From Paraburkholderia ultramafica (GTDB taxonomy: Bacteria > Pseudomonadota > Gammaproteobacteria > Burkholderiales > Burkholderiaceae), in contig NZ_CADIKK010000009.1 in the NCBI RefSeq assembly GCF_902859915.1, positions 155,972-219,971 on the forward strand: a stretch of DNA of 64,000 nucleotides, written 5' to 3'. Shown here piece after piece: positions 58,283-64,000 of this stretch. The notes below the pieces were generated by a model. The model worked only from the letters and a program-made list of their open reading frames with translations. It searched no databases and was not told the origin of the DNA. Numbering within the stretch: the first letter of the stretch is position 1; every line of letters begins with the position of its first letter. The position numbers and the translations under genes are program-made.

Positions 58283-58338
58283 TTTACCGTATGTATACGT
58301 AGTAACAGTTAACAAGCTGCCCCGGATTCTGTGGATAA
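58283..58338 (-). repeat. Inverted repeat element E2 (DnaA box, GTTAAC, TACTACGT)
   Basis: On the minus strand: exact DnaA box TTATCCACAG, 11 bases, GCTTGTTAAC, 3 bases, TACTACGT, 3 bases, CATACG, then GTAAA. It matches E1 with identical spacing up to the last block, where one base is added. The copy is inverted relative to E1 and about 3.1 kb away. Confidence 0.8.
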
Positions 58339-58567
58339 CTCCGGTTTACCGAAACGAATCATCGGCTTGCCGACGGCATAACCGGATGCACAGCATGTGC
58401 GGTAGCGGCGCGTATACGAGGGCAACTTTTTGCGTTTTTCGACGGCGATAAAGTTACCCCGTTTACGTCCACAACGGTTCCACACGACTTGCGCCGGTTA
58501 ACGGCGTGGTTATCCACAAGTTTCAGTGGATAACTTTTTCGCCAGGTATACCGGTTAACGCGCGCGG
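58339..58567. other. Gene-free segment with clustered GTTAAC, GGTTTACCG and DnaA-box-like words
   Basis: Between E2 and the mnmC stop there are GGTTTACCG at 58343-58351, GTTAAC at 58497 and 58554, and the inverted repeat of two DnaA-box-like sites at 58509-58534. Another GTTAAC straddles the mnmC stop at 58567. No coding frame is convincing. Confidence 0.6.
58509..58538 (+). repeat. Two DnaA-box-like sites as a 9-bp inverted repeat with a T tail
   Basis: GTTATCCAC (58509-58517) and GTGGATAAC (58526-58534) are exact inverted arms with an 8-base spacer. TTATCCACA at 58510-58518 is an exact DnaA box; the other arm has one mismatch. Five T follow on the right, so the same sequence could act as a rightward intrinsic terminator. 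No gene in the window needs one there. Confidence 0.65.
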
Positions 58568-60535
58568 TTAACTCACCGTCCCCTGACGCAATGCGCGCAA
58601 CAGGAAACGCGCGGGATCGATGTCCTCAGCCAGATCGCGTTCGACCGGCCAAGGCTCGCCTTCAATCTGCGACGCGATCAGTTCGGCGCCGAGCGCCGCC
58701 CACACCAGTCCGCGAGAACCGTACGCGAACGCGCCGTACAAGCCGTCTGTGCGCGGCAGATCGAGCGGCCACGCGCCGCGCAGACGCCGCGCGTCGTAGG
58801 CCGCCTGGGTTTCGTCGGCGAGTTGGCCGATCATCGGCATGCGGTCGCTCGTGACGCAGCGGAACGCGACACGTCCGGCGAGCGCCGTCGACTGTGTGGC
58901 ATCGATGGCGCCTGTGAACGCCGGCAGCATTTGCGCGACGCGCTCGATGTTTTCCAGATGGCCGTCCGCGCGCAGCGACGTGTCGGGGTCGTCGAGTTCA
59001 TAGGTGGCGCCCGTCAACGTGACGCCGTTTGCGAGCGGCACCGCGTAGCCTTCGCCGATCACCGGCAACCGAAGCGCCGGCACCGTGCCCGACGGCAGCA
59101 GAGTCAACTGGCCGCGAATGCTGCGAGTCGGCGCGTGCTGCAATCCGGCGATGCGCGCGGCATCGTGAGCGCTCGCGACGATCACCACCGGCGCGCGCGC
59201 CACAGCTTGACCCGCTGTATCGAAGACGGTCCACTGAGCGCCGGATCGTTCGAGCCGGACGACCTCCACGCCGAAGCGGCGTTCGAGCAGACTGCCCGCC
59301 GCGGCGAACTGCGCGGCGCACAGCGACGCCGGATCGATCCAGCCACCTTGTGGAAAGAACCAGCCGCCGCGAGCGAGCGGCATGCCGGCGAGCTTTTGAG
59401 CGTCGGCTGCCGAGACCGGCGTCACGTAGTCGGACGGATAGCGGAACGCGGCGATCGCGTCGCTGATCGCGCGGGCTTCGTCGTCGTCCGCGGCGATCTG
59501 CAGCAAGCCTTGCCCGCCGCGCGACGGCCGGTGACCGAGCCGTTCGAGCGCGGCCCAGCGCCTGAGCGCATACAGAAAGCCGGCGCGCGTGACGCGCGAG
59601 GCGACGCTGTCGTCGCGTGAAATCATCGGATGGAACACGCCGGCCGGGTTGCCAGACGCGTCCTGCGCGACCGACCCATGCCGTTCCAGCGACGTGACGC
59701 GCCAGCCGCGCGCCGCGAGCCGTTCGATCACCGCGCAGCCGGCGAGCCCGGCGCCGATCACCACCGCATGCCGTTCGTCGAGCGCGAGCGGCACGGGCGG
59801 CTCATAGCGGCGCACGCGCCAGCGCGGCGCGAAGTGGCCGACCAGCATCGCCCGTTTCCAGCCGAATCCGTCGACCTTGCGGTATTCGAAGCCGCATTGC
59901 GTCAATGCGCGCTTGATGTCGCCGGCGCTGCTGTAGGTGGCGAACGTGGCGCCCTCTCCCGCCAGCCGCGCGAGCGCCTTGAAAATCGCCGGGCTCCATA
60001 GTTCGGGGTTCCTGGCCGGCGCGAAGCCGTCGAGGTAGAACGCGTCGGCGCGCAGTCGCAAGGCCGGCAAGCTGTCCACCGCGTCGGCCAGCACCAGCGT
60101 GAGCACGACGCGCCCGTCTTCGAATTCGAGTCGGTGCGTGCCGGGAACGAGCATCGGCCATGCATTCGCGAGCGTGTCAGCCAGCTCGGCCATCACCGGA
60201 TCAGAGAGCGTGGCCGCATAGACGCTGCGCAAATCGGCGACGGTAAACGGATGCTTTTCTGTCGAAACGAAATGCAGCCGCTCGCAGCGCGACGGGTCGG
60301 CGCGCCACGCGGCCCACGTCACCAGAAAGTTGATGCCCATGCCGAAGCCGGTTTCCAGCACGGTGAACGTGCGGCGGCCCTGCCATCGTTCGGGCAGCGC
60401 ATTGCCGCGCAGAAAGACGTAGTGAGCCTGTTCGAGACCGCCGACTGCACTGTGATAAATGTCGTCGTAGAGCGGCGAAAACGGGGTGCCGTTGTCGCGA
60501 AACGCGAGGACGGCGGGGATCAGCGGATCGGTCAT
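58568..60535 (-). CDS. mnmC: Bifunctional tRNA 5-methylaminomethyl-2-thiouridine synthesis protein MnmC
   Basis: A 655-residue fusion enzyme finishing the wobble modification begun by MnmE-MnmG. The N-terminal methyltransferase half has TVLETGFGMGINFLVTW near residues 58-74 and DAFYLDGFAPARNPELW. The FAD-dependent half has VVIGAGLAGCAVIERLAARGW with GAGLAG at 261-266 and FRCVTSDRMPMIGQLAD near the C-terminus. It shares the pathway of MnmG encoded 30 kb away. Its stop falls in a GTTAAC of the clustered intergenic motifs. Confidence 0.95.
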   Translation of the reverse strand: MTDPLIPAVLAFRDNGTPFSPLYDDIYHSAVGGLEQAHYVFLRGNALPERWQGRRTFTVLETGFGMGINFLVTWAAWRADPSRCERLHFVSTEKHPFTVADLRSVYAATLSDPVMAELADTLANAWPMLVPGTHRLEFEDGRVVLTLVLADAVDSLPALRLRADAFYLDGFAPARNPELWSPAIFKALARLAGEGATFATYSSAGDIKRALTQCGFEYRKVDGFGWKRAMLVGHFAPRWRVRRYEPPVPLALDERHAVVIGAGLAGCAVIERLAARGWRVTSLERHGSVAQDASGNPAGVFHPMISRDDSVASRVTRAGFLYALRRWAALERLGHRPSRGGQGLLQIAADDDEARAISDAIAAFRYPSDYVTPVSAADAQKLAGMPLARGGWFFPQGGWIDPASLCAAQFAAAGSLLERRFGVEVVRLERSGAQWTVFDTAGQAVARAPVVIVASAHDAARIAGLQHAPTRSIRGQLTLLPSGTVPALRLPVIGEGYAVPLANGVTLTGATYELDDPDTSLRADGHLENIERVAQMLPAFTGAIDATQSTALAGRVAFRCVTSDRMPMIGQLADETQAAYDARRLRGAWPLDLPRTDGLYGAFAYGSRGLVWAALGAELIASQIEGEPWPVERDLAEDIDPARFLLRALRQGTVS

Positions 60536-60950
60536 GCGCGTCGGAAAATGACGCTCGAAAGAGCGGGTCTAACGTTACCGCCAGCGCGCGCAGCTCGCCG
60601 GGCGGCGAAAAAGACGCGCTGAACGTTGGCAAAAACCAACGCCAAGCCCCGTCCATACTGGGTTTCAGACCTCTATTGAAGGTTGCTGAGCGGGAAAATC
60701 GCGGTTTCGTTGCGATATCGGCCCCGGAACCGCTTAATTCTTCGAAACCCTTGTCCTGATTGGGTTTGCGCTGCGCTATCATAGCAAGCGCCGCGAACCG
60801 AGCGTCAGCAAGGCCGACGGACAGTCATTTGTCCGGTGCTACAGGTCCGGAGGGGATCCGGAGCCTTAGCTGCTCGACCGCGCGGCCCGCGCACGTATAA
60901 TCGGCGCGTTCGCGCTGTTCGTGTCAACCTAAACTCAGAAAGGAACCTTA
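60536..60950. other. Divergent intergenic region between mnmC and the HU gene
   Basis: About 415 bases, serving as the promoter region for both genes. A perfect TATAAT occurs at 60896-60901, about 50 bases before the HU start. No coding frame is convincing. Sequence TATCAT near 60776 is a second possible -10. Confidence 0.5.
60896..60901 (+). promoter_or_regulatory. Predicted -10 element of the HU gene
   Basis: A perfect TATAAT. The base at a 17-base spacing upstream does not resemble TTGACA, so the promoter may depend on an activator or an extended element. Transcription would start near 60908, leaving a 43-base leader with AAAGGAACC as ribosome-binding site. Confidence 0.5.
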
Positions 60951-61229
60951 ATGAACAAACAGGAACTGATCGACGCCGTCGCAGGACAGACGGGCGCCAG
61001 CAAGGCTCAAACCGGTGAAACGCTGGACACGTTGCTTGAAGTGATCAAGAAGTCTGTGTCGAAGGGCGACGCGGTCCAGTTGATCGGCTTCGGTAGTTTT
61101 GGTTCGGGCAAGCGCGCAGCGCGTACGGGTCGCAATCCCAAGACCGGCGAGACTATCAAGATCCCGGCTGCGAAGACCGTCAAGTTCACGGCAGGCAAGG
61201 CGTTCAAGGACGCCGTCAACAATCGCTAA
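60951..61229 (+). CDS. DNA-binding protein HU
   Basis: A 92-residue nucleoid protein that bends and compacts DNA as a dimer. [89 protein letters not shown] has the full HU fold, including the GRNPKTGE beta arm with its intercalating Pro. Most Burkholderiales have several HU paralogues, and I do not assign hupA or hupB. It is followed by a strong terminator. Confidence 0.97.
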   Translation: MNKQELIDAVAGQTGASKAQTGETLDTLLEVIKKSVSKGDAVQLIGFGSFGSGKRAARTGRNPKTGETIKIPAAKTVKFTAGKAFKDAVNNR

Positions 61230-61253
61230 GCAGATTACTGCCTGGCAGTTGAC

Positions 61254-61277
61254 ACCCGCCAACGGCGGGTTTTTTTT
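61254..61277 (+). terminator. Intrinsic terminator of the HU gene
   Basis: ACCCGCC (61254-61260) pairs with GGCGGGT (61264-61270) around an AAC loop and is followed by eight T. It lies 24 bases past the HU stop. Confidence 0.92.
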
Positions 61278-61360
61278 CGCCCGCGCATCTTGCGCGGGGT
61301 GATTCGAGCCGCGACGAGCAGCGCGGCTTCATCACGATGCCGACGGTACGGCGCCGCTGT

Positions 61361-62698
61361 TCAGTCGTGACGATGCGCGGTTCCGCCATGACCATGGCCG
61401 TCGTGATCGTGGTCATGATGATGACCGTGGTGGTCATGGTCGTGGTGATCATGATCGCCTTCATCGAAGTCCCATGCCGGGAACGGATCGGCGAACTGCT
61501 GCCACGCCTGCGGTCCCAACGGGTATTCGTCGTCGCTCAGCAGACACGCGTCGAACTTCGCTGTCCAGACCGCCGGGTCGATACCGACGCCGATCATGAC
61601 CAGCTCCTGGCGCCGATCGCCGATGCTCGGATCGTCCGGATCGCCGTACCAGTCGGCGGCGATTTCGGCGGCCAGCTCGTCGTCGCCGTCCGGCCATTGG
61701 CTGCGATCCTGAGCGGCCCACCACATCCCCGCCGGACCATGCCGGCAAGCGCCGCCGGCCTGCGACAAAGAACCGGCGATATCGTTACGCGTCGCGAGCC
61801 AGAAGAAGCCCTTGCTGCGCAAAACGCCCTTCCATTCCTGATGCAGTAGCGCCCACAGCCGTTCCGGATGAAACGGCCGGCGCGCCCGGTAAATGAAATT
61901 GCCGATGCCGAATTCGTCCGCTTCACCGTGATGCGCATGGCCGTGCTCGTGATCATGCTCATGATTGAGCAACGCGAGCCAGCCCGGCGCGCTCGCCGCC
62001 TCGTCGAAATCGAAGCGTCCGGTGTTCAGCACTTGCGCGAGCGGCACTGCGCCGAAACGGCTGACCACCTGCACCGCGCGCGGGTTGATCTGCGCAAGGA
62101 TGCGTTGCAGACGGGTGAGCTCGTCTTCGCTGACGAGGTCGGCCTTGTTCACCACCAGCACGTCGCAGAATTCGACCTGCTCGATCAGCAGTTCGACGAT
62201 CGTGCGATCGTCTTCGTCGCTCGCGGCAACGCCCCGCTCGGCGAGCGCGTCGGCCGAACCGTAGTCACGCAGAAAGTTGAACGCATCGACCACCGTCACC
62301 ATCGTATCGAGCCGCGCGACGTCGGCGAGCGACGCGCCTTCATCGTCGACGAAGCTGAAGGTTTCGGCGATCGGCATCGGCTCGGCGACGCCGGTCGATT
62401 CGATCAGAATCGCATCGAAACGCTTTTCGCCGGCAAGACGCCTGATTTCGATCAGCAAGTCGTCGCGCAGCGTGCAGCAGATGCAGCCGTTCGACATTTC
62501 GACAAGCTCCTCTTCGAGCTGCGACAGTGTGGCGGCATCGCGCACGAGGGTCGCATCGATGTTGACGGCGGCCAGATCGTTGACGATCACGGCCACGCGC
62601 AAACCGGCGCGATTCGCGAGGATGTGGTTCAGGAGCGTGGTCTTGCCGGCGCCCAGAAAACCGGAGAGCACGGTGACGGGCAATAGCGGCTGGTTCAT
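61361..62698 (-). CDS. CobW/COG0523 GTPase metallochaperone, ZigA/YciC-like
   Basis: A 445-residue G3E-family GTPase. Walker A GFLGAGKT is at residues 13-20, the metal-binding CICC motif at 72-75 follows NG, and VNKADL is the guanine-specific motif. A His-rich loop (HEHDHEHGHAHHGE) separates the domains, and the C-terminal tail has over 20 His mixed with Asp. These features suit zinc delivery by the YciC/ZigA-type. The start at 62698 begins the protein properly; an upstream extension is Arg/Ser-rich. I see no clear Zur operator upstream. Confidence 0.92.
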   Translation of the reverse strand: MNQPLLPVTVLSGFLGAGKTTLLNHILANRAGLRVAVIVNDLAAVNIDATLVRDAATLSQLEEELVEMSNGCICCTLRDDLLIEIRRLAGEKRFDAILIESTGVAEPMPIAETFSFVDDEGASLADVARLDTMVTVVDAFNFLRDYGSADALAERGVAASDEDDRTIVELLIEQVEFCDVLVVNKADLVSEDELTRLQRILAQINPRAVQVVSRFGAVPLAQVLNTGRFDFDEAASAPGWLALLNHEHDHEHGHAHHGEADEFGIGNFIYRARRPFHPERLWALLHQEWKGVLRSKGFFWLATRNDIAGSLSQAGGACRHGPAGMWWAAQDRSQWPDGDDELAAEIAADWYGDPDDPSIGDRRQELVMIGVGIDPAVWTAKFDACLLSDDEYPLGPQAWQQFADPFPAWDFDEGDHDHHDHDHHGHHHDHDHDGHGHGGTAHRHD

Positions 62699-62865
62699 CG
62701 CAGTACGGAAAAGCAAGAGGATTGGAGGGCGTGCCGGGCTTGAGGCCGCATGACTGGGCGACCGTGATGACGCTCGAGCCTCGACGGCAGCACGAAGCCG
62801 CATTGTGCATCAAAACGGATGGCGCTCGCGTGACCGGCGGGATCGGCAGGTGGATGCGGGTGCGC

Positions 62866-63312
62866 TCAGCGCGCGGCCGGCATCAGATTCCACTTGCGCA
62901 GAATCGCGACAATCTGCTGCGCATACTTGTCGCGCAGAGCCGGCGTTTCGGAATGGTACGCTCCGACCGCTTGCCATGTATTGCCGTACTTGTTCATCTG
63001 ACGGCGCAGATGCCATGCCGCGATGTAGACGTTCTTGCACGGCTCCATCAGCGTGCCTTGCGAGATGCCGTACTGAGCGAGTATCGGCAGATGGATCGAA
63101 TTGATCTGCATCACGCCGTAGTCGGTCGAACCGTTGGCGTTCTTGTGTTGCGCGTCAGGCCGGTTGTGCGACTCCTGCCACGCAATTGCGCGCAGAATCA
63201 ACGGGTTGACCTTTTGATACTTGGCGGCCTCGTCAAAGCAATCGGCGCGTGCGGACCCTGCTGCTGCCAGCATGGCAAGTCCTGCTGCGACGGTGACGAA
63301 GACACGTTTCAT
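62866..63312 (-). CDS. Lytic transglycosylase SLT-domain protein (IagB/VirB1-like)
   Basis: A 148-residue secreted enzyme with signal peptide MKRVFVTVAAGLAMLAAAGSARA. The SLT domain has NPLILRAIAWQESHN with catalytic Glu47, and GVMQINSIHLPIL and NVYIAAWHL further on. The small IagB type is often associated with type II, III or IV secretion or pili, where it opens the peptidoglycan. It is divergent from gspD, which begins 520 bases away, so a link to type II secretion is possible. Confidence 0.88.
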   Translation of the reverse strand: MKRVFVTVAAGLAMLAAAGSARADCFDEAAKYQKVNPLILRAIAWQESHNRPDAQHKNANGSTDYGVMQINSIHLPILAQYGISQGTLMEPCKNVYIAAWHLRRQMNKYGNTWQAVGAYHSETPALRDKYAQQIVAILRKWNLMPAAR

Positions 63313-63831
63313 CGGTCAAGACGACTAAATAAATCGCAAGGGTAAGGGTTGGTAAGGTGTTTCTTCGGCCATACTTCTGCCGCTGACAGCCGCCAGCGGC
63401 ACGCCAGTCGGGCGTTTGTCGAGAATCGGGGAAAACCCGCGTCAGCAAACCCTCAACTGGTGACACGAACGGCTCGTATCATACCGGCAGTCCGACCCGC
63501 GTCAAGTTGGCTAACCGACATAAGCAAGCAGAAAACGACGCGTTCGTCCGGCTCACCCGGGCGCCGCATAGCTTTCAATTGAATGACAACGGAGCGGTCT
63601 TTTAAAGGAATCGCACGTCGTAGGCCGTTTTGTGAGAAACCGACATGAAAAACTGTTACTGTTGCTTTTTTCGGACATCAGACATCGGACAGTCGACCCC
63701 CGGCGCGACATTCGTCCGCGAGGCTGGCCCGCAGACCGACAGGGCGGCGGCTTGTGCCCGTGTCCGCACTGCATGACCGCAGGCAGCAATGGCTGCCGGC
63801 ATCGATATCACAACCCATGAGAAGAAATTGT
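63313..63831. other. Divergent intergenic region between the transglycosylase and gspD genes
   Basis: About 520 bases. ORFs of 60-100 codons here have unrecognisable, Arg/Ser-rich translations, so I call none. The region should hold promoters for both genes. I could not identify clear -35 and -10 pairs. GAGAAG precedes the gspD start. Confidence 0.45.
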
Positions 63832-64000
63832 ATGGCTTTGCGTCGCGTAGCAACGGCGCTGCTGGTGGCTGGATTGATCACCGCGCAGACAGCACAGGCC
63901 CAGGTGACCCTCAACTTCGTGAACGCCGATATCGACCAGGTCGCCAGGGCGATCGGCGCGGCAACCGGCAAAACGATCATCGTCGACCCGCGTGTGAAGG
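63832..64000 (+). CDS. gspD: Type II secretion system secretin GspD, N-terminal part
   Basis: The first 56 residues of a protein that runs past the window. A signal peptide MALRRVATALLVAGLITAQTAQA is followed by QVTLNFVNADIDQVARAIGAATGKTIIVDPRVK, the N0 domain start of GspD-type secretins. An upstream in-frame ATG at 63817 would add five residues. It probably starts a gsp operon that continues to the right. Confidence 0.9.
   Translation, partial: MALRRVATALLVAGLITAQTAQAQVTLNFVNADIDQVARAIGAATGKTIIVDPRVK

Noticed and set aside
63349..63582. Plus-strand ORF in the gspD upstream region
   Set aside because: Arg/Ser/Thr-rich translation without motif or ribosome-binding site.

Overview
The window is a GC-rich, densely coded stretch of a betaproteobacterial main chromosome. 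The gene set and order (atpIBEFHAGDC next to parB-parA-rsmG-mnmG, with hemE and priA nearby, many Liv-type ABC transporters, an Lrp/phhA/phhB block, DUF3717 and gspD) point to Burkholderiaceae, most likely Paraburkholderia. This is inferred from protein family and gene order; no database was searched. I see no insertion sequence, prophage, CRISPR array, tRNA or rRNA. The window is mostly core genome with nutrient-uptake cassettes.

Layout. 0-6 kb: tail of a thiamine-diphosphate enzyme, a LivK-type binding protein and trifunctional putA with a terminator-like hairpin in its leader. 6-12.7 kb: a YeiH-type exporter coupled to a tiny Cys-rich protein, then priA, hemE and a periplasmic PheC-like protein. 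12.7-15.5 kb: a gene-free stretch ending in a strong terminator that suggests an unannotated plus-strand RNA, then an acyl-CoA ligase. 15.5-23.5 kb: the complete F1Fo ATP synthase operon, with a clear promoter, a terminator and several structured intergenic elements. 24.3-28.8 kb: parB, parA, rsmG and mnmG with two exact parS sites, one inside mnmG and one forming the stem of the terminator of the neighbouring liv operon. 28.9-40.8 kb: two branched-chain amino acid/amide ABC transporter clusters, one with tandem binding-protein paralogues and a LivM-LivG fusion, the other in G-F-K-H-M order with an Arg in the Walker A motif of LivF.

41-45.5 kb: GMC oxidoreductase and mmsA with a divergent LysR regulator. 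45.9-51.3 kb: a CYTH protein, the Lrp/phhA/phhB phenylalanine hydroxylation unit, DUF3717 and a two-component system. 51.3-54.8 kb: a SET-domain protein with a lysine-rich tail, an old-yellow-enzyme reductase, a class I glutamine amidotransferase and a MarR regulator with a Cys-rich tail. 55-58.6 kb: a YbdK-type carboxylate-amine ligase and a CPA2 antiporter. They are bracketed by two gene-free regions that share an inverted, about 55-bp element containing a DnaA-box-like site, GTTAAC and a TACTACGT block at constant spacing. 58.6-64 kb: mnmC, an HU gene, a COG0523 metallochaperone, a lytic transglycosylase and the start of gspD.

Most genes are ordinary. The best leads are non-coding: the 55/58 kb inverted repeat pair and DnaA-box cluster, the duplicated hairpin leader placed 18 nt upstream of both atpG and atpC, the cloverleaf-like spacer between atpD and atpC, the parS-in-terminator arrangement, the perfect palindromes near two LivK paralogues and the putative RNA at about 13.23-13.46 kb.
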